NCBI RefSeq assembly: GCF_018638295.1
Contig: NZ_JABTTS010000015.1
Location: 1 to 64,000, forward strand
DNA length: 64,000 bases
Reading direction: 5' to 3'
Source of the DNA: Streptomyces sp. CHD11
GTDB taxonomy: Bacteria; Actinomycetota; Actinomycetes; Streptomycetales; Streptomycetaceae
Both the position numbers and the translations under genes were made by a program. The stretch's first letter is position 1, and each line of letters starts with the position of its first letter. This document shows, piece after piece, positions 49,193 to 57,104 of this stretch. The notes beneath the pieces were generated by a model, which saw only the letters and a program-made list of their open reading frames with translations, was not told the DNA's origin and did not search any database.

Positions 49193-50131
49193 TCAGGCGA
49201 GGACGGTCAGCACGCGGCGGGTGGCCTCGGCGATCAGCGGATCGCTGGGCTCGGCGTCGCGGCCGGGGCGGTCGGTGAGGACGGCCAGCACCAGCGGGGC
49301 GCCGCGGCCGGGCCACAGGACGGCCACGTCGTGGGCCCGGCCCCAGTCACCGGTGCCGGTCTTGTCGCCGACCTTCCAGCCCCGGGGCGCACCGGCCCGG
49401 ATGCGCCGGGCGCCGGTGGTGCTGCGGACCAGCCAGTCCGTCAGCAGGGCCCGCTTCCTGGCCGGCAGGGCGTCTGCGGTCAGCAGGGCCCGGTAGTCGG
49501 TGGCGACGGCCCGGGGGGTGGTGGTGTCGCGCGGGTCCGAGGGCGGATTGCCGTTCAGCTCGGGTTCGTAGTGGTCGAGGCGGCTCACCGGGTCGCCGAG
49601 TCCGCGCAGGTGGGCGGTGAGGGCGCGCGGGCCGCCGAGGTCGCGCAGCAGCAGGTTGGCGGCCGTGTTGTCGCTGTGGCGGACGGCGGCCTCGCAGAGG
49701 CCGCGGACGGTCATACCGGTCGCGGTGTGCTTCTCGGTGACGGGCGAGTAGTCGACAAGGTCGTCCCGGGTGTAGGTGATCCGGTCGTCCAGCCGGGCGA
49801 GCGGGCGGCGGTCCAGGACGGCGGCCGCGGCGAGCGTCTTGAAGGTGGAGCAGAACGCGAAGCGTTCGTCGGCGCGGTGGACGACGGTGGCCCCGGTCCC
49901 GGTCGCGAGGGCGTACACACCGAGGCGGGCGTCGTACTCGCGTTCGAGGTCGGTGAGGCTGCGGAGCACGGACGGCGAGGGGGCGGTGGAAGCGGACGGC
50001 GACGGCGCGGGTGCCGCCGTGCCGCCCCGGCCTCGCTCACGTGCCGGGGCGTCGTCGTCGGCGGCGCATCCGGCCACGGGGGCGAGGGCCGCCGCCAGCA
50101 TCACCGCACGGCGGGACAGAGATGAGGTCAT
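49193..50131 (-). CDS. Class A beta-lactamase, lipoprotein
   Basis: A 312-residue enzyme. The lipobox-like APVAGC places it on the membrane. Active-site elements are S95-T-F-K98 (FCSTFK), SDN in VRHSDNTAANLLL, the omega-loop Glu in DHYEPELN and GDKTGTGDWG. All class A residues are present, so hydrolysis of penicillins is likely. The gene follows the penicillin-binding protein gene with a 28-bp gap and reads the same way, suggesting one operon. Confidence 0.95.
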   Translation of the reverse strand: MTSSLSRRAVMLAAALAPVAGCAADDDAPARERGRGGTAAPAPSPSASTAPSPSVLRSLTDLEREYDARLGVYALATGTGATVVHRADERFAFCSTFKTLAAAAVLDRRPLARLDDRITYTRDDLVDYSPVTEKHTATGMTVRGLCEAAVRHSDNTAANLLLRDLGGPRALTAHLRGLGDPVSRLDHYEPELNGNPPSDPRDTTTPRAVATDYRALLTADALPARKRALLTDWLVRSTTGARRIRAGAPRGWKVGDKTGTGDWGRAHDVAVLWPGRGAPLVLAVLTDRPGRDAEPSDPLIAEATRRVLTVLA

Positions 50132-50159
50132 GGAAGGTGCTCGCTCTCGGACGGTACGG

Positions 50160-51809
50160 TCAGGACTCGGGTACGGCGGACAGCAGGGCCTGGATCACCG
50201 GCCCCGCCGAGCCGCCCCCGGTGACGCCCTCCTCGACCACGCACGCCACGGCGACATTGCCCCGGTGGGCGACCATCCAGCCGTTGTTGTCCTGGTCGTC
50301 GGAGACCTCGGCGGTGCCGGTCTTGGCGCCGATGTCGCCGGGCAGGCCGGCCAGGACACGGGCGGTGCCCTCGGTGACCGTGGCCCGCATCAGCGCGCGC
50401 AGCTGGGTCACGACCCCGGGCGGCAGCGGGGTCGTGCCGGTGGTGTCCTCGGTGCCGCCGGTCAGCGAGGGCTGGTGGAAGGTGCCGGACACGGCGGTGG
50501 CGGTGACCGACGCCATGATCAACGGGTTGGCCTGAACCCGGCCCTGCCCGATCATCGAGGCGGCCTTCTCCGTCGCGTCGCGCGGCACCGGCACCGAGCC
50601 GTCGTACGAGGGCACGCCCACGTGCCAGGTCTGGCCGACCCCGAAGTACTTCTCCGCCACCTCCCCCAGCTCGCCCTCGCCGAGCTTTCCGCGCAGGCTG
50701 ATGAAAGCGGTGTTGCAGGACTCGGTGAAGTCCTTGCGGAAGGTGGCGCCGGGGTGTTCGGAGGTCTCGACGTTCTGGAACCGTTTGCCCACGGTCAGGT
50801 ACCGGGGGCAGTCCACGACGTCGTCGGGGGCGACCGCGCCCTTGAGCAGCAGGGCGGCGCTGGTGACGATCTTCCAGGTGGAGCCGGGCGCGTAGGTGCC
50901 GGAGACGGCGCGGTTGAAGCCGGAGGCGGGCGCGTTGGCCACGGCGAGGATCTCTCCGTCGTCGATGCGCAGGGCGACGAGCGCGGCGTGTCGGCCGCCG
51001 GCCTTCCCGAGGGCGCGTTCCGCGGCCGACTGCCAGCCGGCGTGCAGGGTGGTGCGGACGGGGCCGTCGTCCCCGTCCGTTTTCCGCCCCCCGAAGGACG
51101 CCTCGGTGCGCAGCACCTCCCCGGTCTCCCGGTCGACGAGCCGCACCGCACCGCGCGGGCCGCCGCCGTCCGTGCCCCGGGCCAGCTGGTCCAGGACGGG
51201 GGCGAGCGAGGGATGGGTGGCGGCGGAGAGGGTCTCGCCGTCCCGGCCGGTGGCCTCGACCGGCGCCGTCTCCTCGCGCTCCAGGCGGAACTTCTCCGTG
51301 CCGGTGAGTCTCGGGTGGACCAGCGACAGCGTCCAGTCCACCTTCCAGCCGCCGCCCTTCTGCTCCCGCAGCGGCAGCTCGGAGGTGTACGTCCAGGTGC
51401 CGAGGCCCGTGACGGGCATCCGCGCGGTGAAGGGCACGGTGAGGGCGCCGTCACCGGTCTCCTCGGCTTTCCCGGCCGTGAGCTTCGGTTTCCCGATCTC
51501 CAGTCCGGTGGTGAAGCTCGCCAGCACCTGCTCCGCGCGGTCGGGTCCGGTGGTACGGGCGGCGGCCCGCGGAAGCCGTCCGGCCGCCCAGTCCGCGAGG
51601 AACGCGCGGGCCTCGGCCACCGCCTCGGGGTCGGGCCCGGTGTCCTTCGCGAAGGGGCCGAGGCCGGCCGCGTACGCCCCGCCCAGGGCGACCGCGGCCA
51701 CCGCGGCCAGGGCGGTGAGCGACGTGGCCGTCCTGCGTCGGCGGAGCCGGCGGGGGCCGCCGGGCGAAAGGTCGGGCGGAAGGCCGGGGGAGGAGAGGGA
51801 GGAGTTCAT
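50160..51809 (-). CDS. Penicillin-binding protein, class B-like transpeptidase
   Basis: A 549-residue membrane protein. One N-terminal anchor helix (SLTALAAVAAVALGGAYAAG) is followed by an NTF2-like MecA N-terminal domain (residues 60-160), a dimerisation domain, then the transpeptidase domain with S310-T-W-K (PGSTWKIV), SCN (TESCNTAFISL) and AKTGTAEV. PBPs of this MecA-like form often have low beta-lactam affinity. It lies beside a beta-lactamase and a divergent LysR regulator. Probably beta-lactam tolerance or resistance. Confidence 0.93.
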   Translation of the reverse strand: MNSSLSSPGLPPDLSPGGPRRLRRRRTATSLTALAAVAAVALGGAYAAGLGPFAKDTGPDPEAVAEARAFLADWAAGRLPRAAARTTGPDRAEQVLASFTTGLEIGKPKLTAGKAEETGDGALTVPFTARMPVTGLGTWTYTSELPLREQKGGGWKVDWTLSLVHPRLTGTEKFRLEREETAPVEATGRDGETLSAATHPSLAPVLDQLARGTDGGGPRGAVRLVDRETGEVLRTEASFGGRKTDGDDGPVRTTLHAGWQSAAERALGKAGGRHAALVALRIDDGEILAVANAPASGFNRAVSGTYAPGSTWKIVTSAALLLKGAVAPDDVVDCPRYLTVGKRFQNVETSEHPGATFRKDFTESCNTAFISLRGKLGEGELGEVAEKYFGVGQTWHVGVPSYDGSVPVPRDATEKAASMIGQGRVQANPLIMASVTATAVSGTFHQPSLTGGTEDTTGTTPLPPGVVTQLRALMRATVTEGTARVLAGLPGDIGAKTGTAEVSDDQDNNGWMVAHRGNVAVACVVEEGVTGGGSAGPVIQALLSAVPES

Positions 51810-51894
51810 ACGGAGAGAACAGCAGCGGTGGCGAGCGTCCGTCCAAGACTGCTATCGATCACAGATTGATTAATACCCGATATGATGACTGGTC

Positions 51895-52860
51895 GTGGAT
51901 CTGGTGCGGCACCTGGAGTGCTTTGTGGCTGTTGCAGAAGAGTCACACTTCGGGCGTGCGGCGGCCCGTCTGGGAATGGCCCAGCCACCGCTGTCGCAGC
52001 GCGTGCAGCGGCTGGAGCGGGAGCTGGGCGTCCGGCTGTTCGAGCGGACCAGCCGTCAGGTCACGATCACCGAGGCGGGGCGGCTGCTGCTGGCCGAAGC
52101 CCGGGAACTCCTCGCCCGGTCGGACTCGTTCCTCGCCACCGCGCGCCGGGTGCGCGACGGTGAGACGGGGCTGCTGCGGGCGGCCCTTCCTCCGGACCTG
52201 TCGGGCGCAACCGTCGCCGCCTTGCTCGCCGACTTCGGGCGCCGCCACGCCGGACTCGAGCTGGAACTGCACGAACTGCCCACCGCGCAGCAGCTCACCG
52301 GGCTCGCGGCCCATGAACTCGATGTCGGCATCGTCCACCATCCGTGCGATGTCTCCGGCCTGGAACTGGGGCCGGTGCTGCGCCGGGAGCTCGGTGTGCT
52401 GCTGCCGCGCGGGGCTGCGGCGGCCGGGCTCGACGAGGTGCCCCTGGCCGCGCTGACCGGCCACGACCTGATCCTCTTTCCCCGTACGGCGGCTCCGGCC
52501 CTCTACGACGACCTGCTGACCACCTGTGCCCGGGGCGGCTTCACCCCCGCCGCCGTGCGCCACGGCCAGGGCGACGCCTTCGTCCGCGGGCTGGTGCTGT
52601 CCGCCGGGGCCGTCGCCCTGTGCCCGCGCGACGCCCGGCCTCCCGCCGGGGACGGCGACCCGGACGTGCTGTGGCGTCCGCTCACCGGCGGGGCGCCCGC
52701 GCTGCGGCACTCCGCCGCCTGGCCGAGGGGGCGCGGCGACGCCGCCGTGCAGGCCTTCGCCGAGGCGGCCACACACGCCCTGCGCACCGCCGCCGGCGCG
52801 ACCCCCGACGTGCCCACCCGCCCCCTGCACCTGCGCCCGGCATCGGAGTACTGGCTGTGA
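51895..52860 (+). CDS. LysR-family transcriptional regulator
   Basis: A 321-residue LysR protein. The N-terminal wHTH contains DLVRHLECFVAVAEESHFGR and RLGMAQPPLSQRVQRLEREL. The effector-binding domain follows. Divergent from the PBP gene. The 85-bp gap includes the AT-rich dyad ATC-N11-GAT around 51,852 and neighbouring ATC/GAT steps, typical of LysR operators. It probably controls the PBP and beta-lactamase. GTG start; its stop overlaps the next gene. Confidence 0.93.
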   Translation: MDLVRHLECFVAVAEESHFGRAAARLGMAQPPLSQRVQRLERELGVRLFERTSRQVTITEAGRLLLAEARELLARSDSFLATARRVRDGETGLLRAALPPDLSGATVAALLADFGRRHAGLELELHELPTAQQLTGLAAHELDVGIVHHPCDVSGLELGPVLRRELGVLLPRGAAAAGLDEVPLAALTGHDLILFPRTAAPALYDDLLTTCARGGFTPAAVRHGQGDAFVRGLVLSAGAVALCPRDARPPAGDGDPDVLWRPLTGGAPALRHSAAWPRGRGDAAVQAFAEAATHALRTAAGATPDVPTRPLHLRPASEYWL

Positions 52861-53744
52861 CCGACGCCGTCGCCCGCATTCACGCGGCCTTCGCCGACGC
52901 CGGGGTCACCGGCCGGCTGCACGCCCTCGACATCGACTCCGGCGGGCAGCTCGACGCCGGGGCGGACCAGCCGGTTCCCACGGCCAGTGTCCACAAGCTG
53001 TGTGTCCTGGTCACGCTGCACGAGCAGGCGGCGGCGGGCCTGCTGGACCTGACCGAGCAGGTCGCCTGCCCGCCCGACGGCCGCACCACGGGCCCCACCG
53101 GGATCGCCGCCATGCTGGACACGGCCCGGCTGTCCCTGCGCGATCTGGCGTATCTGATGATGGCGGTCAGCGACAACGCCGCCGCCGACCTGCTGCTGCG
53201 CCGGGTGGGTCTGGACGCCGTGAACGCGACGACGGCCCGGCTCGGACTGGCGCGCACGCGCGCCGTGCAGTCCTTCGGGGACATGCTCGCCACCGTCAGG
53301 GAGGATGCCGGTCCCGACGGCGCCCGCGCACTCGCCGATCCGCGGGTCATCACCCGGCTGCGGGCACTGGACCCCGCCCGCACCAACCGCAGCACCCCGC
53401 GCGAGATGACCCGTCTGCTGGCCGCCTTGTGGCGGGACGAGGCCTGTACCCCGGAGCACGGCACCGCCATGCGACGGATCATGGGGCTCCAGGTGTGGCC
53501 ACACCGTCTGGCCTCCGGTTTTCCGTTCGACGACGTCCATGTCGCGGGGAAGACCGGCACTCTGCCGACACTGCGCAACGAGGTGGGTGTCGTGGAGTAT
53601 CCGGACGGGGGCCGCTACGCCGTCGCCGTGTTCACCCGTACCGCGCACACCGCCGCCACCCTGCCCGCGGCGGACGCGGTGATCGGGACGGCGGCGAGGA
53701 TCGCGGTGGACGCGCTGCGGGCGGCACGGCTGCGGTCCCGTTGA
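52857..53744 (+). CDS. Class A beta-lactamase-like serine hydrolase
   Basis: A 295-residue protein. S44-V-H-K47 (TASVHKL), SDN (MAVSDNAAADLLLRR) and AGKTGTLPTLRN match the class A core. The usual omega-loop Glu is not evident, so hydrolysis may be slow, or it may be a peptidase or sensor. No signal peptide, so it is cytosolic. Translationally coupled to the LysR regulator (GTGA overlap). A cytosolic beta-lactamase-like partner to a regulator suggests ligand sensing. Confidence 0.88.
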   Translation: MTDAVARIHAAFADAGVTGRLHALDIDSGGQLDAGADQPVPTASVHKLCVLVTLHEQAAAGLLDLTEQVACPPDGRTTGPTGIAAMLDTARLSLRDLAYLMMAVSDNAAADLLLRRVGLDAVNATTARLGLARTRAVQSFGDMLATVREDAGPDGARALADPRVITRLRALDPARTNRSTPREMTRLLAALWRDEACTPEHGTAMRRIMGLQVWPHRLASGFPFDDVHVAGKTGTLPTLRNEVGVVEYPDGGRYAVAVFTRTAHTAATLPAADAVIGTAARIAVDALRAARLRSR

Positions 53745-53803
53745 CCCGGCCCCCGGCGGGCCTCCGGGCGAAATGCGGGTGAACGGACAGGTACAAAACA
53801 AAA

Positions 53804-53835
53804 AGCAGGGCCCGCACCGAAGTGCGGGCCCTGCT
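53804..53835 (-). terminator. Intrinsic terminator with UUCG loop, of the cold-shock gene
   Basis: In the minus-strand transcript GCAGGGCCCGCAC pairs across a UUCG tetraloop with GTGCGGGCCCTGC and is followed by TTTTTGTTTTG. This is a clear intrinsic terminator with U-tract, rare in high-GC genomes. Confidence 0.92.
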
Positions 53836-53856
53836 CCTCAATCCCTGTGAAGGGGA

Positions 53857-54060
53857 TCAGGCGGGAACGATGTTCTCCGCCTGCGGGCCCTTCTGGCCCT
53901 GAGTGACGTCGAAGGTCACCTTCTGGCCTTCCTGGAGCTCACGGAAGCCCGAGGTGGCGATGTTCGAGTAGTGGGCGAACACGTCAGCGCCGCCGCCGTC
54001 CTGCTCGATGAAGCCGAAGCCCTTTTCCGAGTTGAACCACTTCACCGTACCGGTGGCCAT
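53857..54060 (-). CDS. Cold-shock domain protein
   Basis: A 67-residue CspA-family OB-fold. RNP1 is KGFGFIE and RNP2 is DVFAHYSN; it starts MATGTVKWFNSEKGFGFIEQ. Binds single-stranded RNA/DNA as chaperone. AGGAGATTTGAT precedes the ATG. The upstream ~130 bp is AT-richer than the surroundings and would give a long leader, as in other csp genes. Strong terminator. Confidence 0.97.
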   Translation of the reverse strand: MATGTVKWFNSEKGFGFIEQDGGGADVFAHYSNIATSGFRELQEGQKVTFDVTQGQKGPQAENIVPA

Positions 54061-54302
54061 ATCAAATCTCCTGAGACAGTGTCGGAACTCGCACTTTACG
54101 AATCCCTCCATCGTCGCGATGATCACCTGCCCGGAGAACCGGTAGCAAACTGGCAACCACAACTGCAACTGACGTCAGCCTAGCACGATTCATATCCGCG
54201 GCAAGCGAGGAAAATCACTGGAATTAAACCCCGACGGCGTGTTTAGCGAAAGACATTTTCGGTAGCGGGGGCGGAAATACTGTGCCAGCGGGAACAGATT
54301 TT

Positions 54303-54686
54303 TTACCGGTGCTCCGGGACCGCGCCCGCCTCCCCCCGCCGCAGCTCCTCATTGTCCCGTTCGGCCCGTTCCAGCCGCTCCTCGAGGCCGACGATGCGGC
54401 ACGCGGCGTCGACCGGCGTGCCCTGGTCGACCAGTTCGCGGACCCGGGCGGCCAGCCTCAGCTGACGGCGGGAGAAGCGGCGGTGGCCGCCCCCCGAGCG
54501 CGCCGGGTCGATCAGCCCCGCCTCGTCGCCCAGAGCCCGGAGGAAGGTGGGGGCGACTCCGATCAGTTCCGCGGCCCTGCCCATGGTGTAGGCCGGGAAG
54601 TCGTCGTCGTCCAGCCGGTCGGCGACGGGGAGCCGGTCCCGGTCCGGCCGCCGGCGGTCGTCGTACGGCTGACTCTCCGGGGACAT
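54303..54686 (-). CDS. MerR-like helix-turn-helix regulator
   Basis: A 127-residue protein. MerR-type wHTH: AYTMGRAAELIGVAPTFLRA, then LGDEAGLIDPARSGGGHRRF, and a helix with QGTPVDAACRIVGLEERLER. The N-terminal 30 residues are disordered, and the ligand domain is minimal. Similar short MerR proteins lie near csp genes in Streptomyces. The ATG was chosen after GGAAAGG. Transcribed towards the cold-shock gene, 240 bp away. Confidence 0.88.
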   Translation of the reverse strand: MSPESQPYDDRRRPDRDRLPVADRLDDDDFPAYTMGRAAELIGVAPTFLRALGDEAGLIDPARSGGGHRRFSRRQLRLAARVRELVDQGTPVDAACRIVGLEERLERAERDNEELRRGEAGAVPEHR

Positions 54687-55813
54687 TGCGCGCCTTTCCG
54701 CGGACCACAGGGGGCACGGTCCGCCACGGGGACGGGTTCCCCACAGGGGAACTCTAGTCGCCCGGGTGGAAAAACTGTCGCCGCGGCGACAGATGTCTGC
54801 CGACCGTGCCGCGGAGGCGCGGTCGGCGGGTGTCCCGGAGGTCCTTCTGCGGCCGCTACGCCTCGTCCGGCACCCTCGCGGCCTCGGGCGGGCGGCTGGG
54901 GTGCGGCCCCATCTCGCCGGGCAGGACACCGAGTTCGGGCTCGGTGAGGGTCCTGCCGGGAAGGGGAGCCGGCGGCGTGGCACGGAATCCGTCGAGGAAC
55001 AGGGCAGGCGGACGGTGCCATGCGCCGGGCGTGGCGGCCGCGGTGAGGGGCGAAACGGGGCGGCCGGGGCGGACAGCAGGTCCTCGGTGATGGCGTCGGG
55101 GCGCACCTCGCCCTGGTCAGACGCCCGGCCGGGGAGGATCTCCACGGTCCGGCGGTTGTGGGCGTGCACGGCCCGCAGGACCTCGGCGTCCGGCAAACGG
55201 GTGGTGATGAGGTCGTCGGTGCCCCGGTCGGCCGCCAGGGTGACGAACACCGTCCGGAGATAGCCGGCCGGCCCGGTCCGGGCGTCCGGCCCGGTCCGGG
55301 CGTCCGGCGCGATCCGGGCGTCCGGCGCGGTCCGGGCGCGCTCGCCGGCCGCCATGGTGCCCGTCAGCCGGTCGTGGAAGACGGCGTCACCGGAGGCGGC
55401 GCGGGTGGGGGAGTGCGGGAAGTGCCCCTCATGCCGGATTCCTGGACCGGGCTCCGACGGCCGGGCCGGCGGTTCCGGGATCCGCCGCGCACGGGGACCG
55501 AGGGGGCCGCCGGCGCCCCGGAGGCGATCACGAAGACGGGGAGGCGATCACGGAGGTGGAGGGGACGGCCTCCCGGACGACGGCGCGGGACGCGACAGCG
55601 GGCGGGTACAGGAAGGCCGGGGCCGGGCCCCGAGCTGCACACGTGGGGACGCGACGGCCCGTCCCGGCCTTCCCGCTGGCCGCAATCTGCCACGGGCCGG
55701 GGGCGCCCGCCCGCCGGGGCGGGCCGAACGAGCGGACCGGCCCTCCATCGCCCCCTTCGAGGATCCGGACATATAGGGAGCTTTATCTCATTTCCTCGTC
55801 CATACTCGGAAGT
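54687..55813. other. 1.1-kb decayed region with a tandem repeat
   Basis: A minus-strand frame from about 55,440 to 55,050 reads like protein (TVFVTLAADRGTDDLITTRL; PDAEVLRAVHAHNRRTVEIL) but lacks a clear start. It continues only if shifted to other frames (LFLDGFRATPPAPLPGRTLT; GEMGPHPSRPPEAARVPDEA). It contains four 18-bp repeats. I read it as a broken gene of unknown family. Nothing is supported on the + strand before DUF6479. Confidence 0.45.
55268..55339 (+). repeat. 18-bp tandem repeat, four copies
   Basis: Unit CCGGCCCGGTCCGGGCGT, with changes in the last two copies. In the minus frame it gives PDAR-x-x hexapeptides. Confidence 0.85.
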
Positions 55814-56185
55814 ATGAGCACCGCAACGTATGAACTTCTCGCCGCCAGTCAGAGCGTGTGGAACGTGACCGCGGCCTTCCTCGGCGGGCTGATCGTGGCC
55901 GGCGCGCTGATCTGGGCCGTACGGGTCGGCATGCGGGTGATGGACCAGGAGTCCCCCCGCCCCAGCCCCGAGGACCAGCCGAAGCTGCCGGAGGGCGGCG
56001 CGGTCCGCGAGATGCGGGAGATGCGGGAGCCGGACGAGATGCCGCGGGTGGAGAGGAAGGGGTCCCGGCTCATGCCCTACGAGATCCACCGCTCCGGGTC
56101 CAGGACCGGCCAGGACCAGAAGCGCAAGCGCTGGCTGCCCGGGTCCAGCGGAGCCTTCGGCAGCGGAGGCCCGGGACACGTCTGA
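55814..56185 (+). CDS. DUF6479-family membrane protein
   Basis: A 123-residue protein with one N-terminal membrane helix (FLGGLIVAGALIWAVRVGM). A conserved cytosolic tail follows (RPSPEDQPKLPEGGAV; REPDEMPRVER; PYEIHRSGSR; SGAFGSGGPG). This is the DUF6479 layout of Streptomyces, function unknown. The ATG lies in an AT-rich promoter region. Single gene. Confidence 0.85.
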   Translation: MSTATYELLAASQSVWNVTAAFLGGLIVAGALIWAVRVGMRVMDQESPRPSPEDQPKLPEGGAVREMREMREPDEMPRVERKGSRLMPYEIHRSGSRTGQDQKRKRWLPGSSGAFGSGGPGHV

Positions 56186-56200
56186 CCCGGGACCGTCCGG

Positions 56201-56225
56201 CGCCCGCCCCGCGGTGGGGCGGGCG
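56201..56225. terminator. Terminator between convergent genes
   Basis: CGCCCGCCCC pairs with GGGGCGGGCG across a 5-nt loop, between DUF6479 and the secreted protein. Confidence 0.7.
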
Positions 56226-56230
56226 GTGCG

Positions 56231-56980
56231 CTACCTCCGGGCCGTCACCGTGATCTGGATCTGCTCGCTCGAGGCGCTCACCCCGTTCAGGGTGGCGGTG
56301 GCCTGGAGCCGGTTGGGCCCGCCGGGCAGGGCCCGGGCCGGGGTGCAGGCCCAGAGGCCGTCCGAACCGGTGGTGTCGGCGCACACCTCGTCGCCGTCCT
56401 GGTCGGAGACGGTGATCTGCGCGCCCGGGTGGGCCCGGCCCGCGATCGCCGGCCGCTCCTCCAGCGGCACCCCGGACTCCGGGCGGGCCAGGACCGGCTC
56501 GGCCAGTCCCACCGTCACCTGACAGCCGCCGGACGCCTCGACCAGGCCGCCGGGGTCCGCGAGCCGCAGGACACAGCCGCTCAGCCGGGTGCCCGGTTCC
56601 GCGTCCGAGGGCACCGCCAGCACGAAGGGGAAGGCACCCTCCCGCCACGGCTGCCGCTCCGAAACCGCGGTGTAGACGGCGGTACGGCCGTCGGCGGCGA
56701 CCGCACCCCGGTAGCCGGGGGCGTCGAGGGGGACGGCCGTGACCCGGGTCCCGGCCGGCGCGGTCAGCGTCAGCGTGGAACCGGTGCCCGGGGGCGTGCC
56801 CGTGAGGCCCCCGGCCTCGACGATGCCGTCCCGTCCGGGCGGGATCGTCACCTCACCCCACAGGACCCGGGGCTGCCCCGGACCACCGGCCGCGGCGGAC
56901 GTCCCGGCCGGGAGCCACGCACCCACGAGGACCCCGGCCGCGGTCAGCGCGGCGGCGGCTGTCTTGCTGGACCCGTTCAT
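56231..56980 (-). CDS. Secreted protein with Ig-like C-terminal domain
   Basis: A 249-residue exported protein. Signal peptide KTAAAALTAAGVLVGAWLPA, cleavage near TSAAA. The beta-rich middle has one Cys pair (SGCVLRLADPGGLVEASGGC). The C-terminal bacterial Ig-like domain contains AHPGAQITVSDQDGDEVCAD. AGGGAG precedes the chosen ATG; an upstream in-frame start is less likely. No family name; likely cell-surface or secreted structural protein. Confidence 0.7.
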   Translation of the reverse strand: MNGSSKTAAAALTAAGVLVGAWLPAGTSAAAGGPGQPRVLWGEVTIPPGRDGIVEAGGLTGTPPGTGSTLTLTAPAGTRVTAVPLDAPGYRGAVAADGRTAVYTAVSERQPWREGAFPFVLAVPSDAEPGTRLSGCVLRLADPGGLVEASGGCQVTVGLAEPVLARPESGVPLEERPAIAGRAHPGAQITVSDQDGDEVCADTTGSDGLWACTPARALPGGPNRLQATATLNGVSASSEQIQITVTARR

Positions 56981-57104
56981 CGTCGGCGGCTCCCTGTACG
57001 ACCGTCCCGGACACACCCGGAACCGATTCTGACGGGACCTCGCCGGGGCCCGCCCGCGCTGGCCACCCGTACGGGTGGTGGCCCGGCCGGGGCGGGCCCC
57101 TCCG

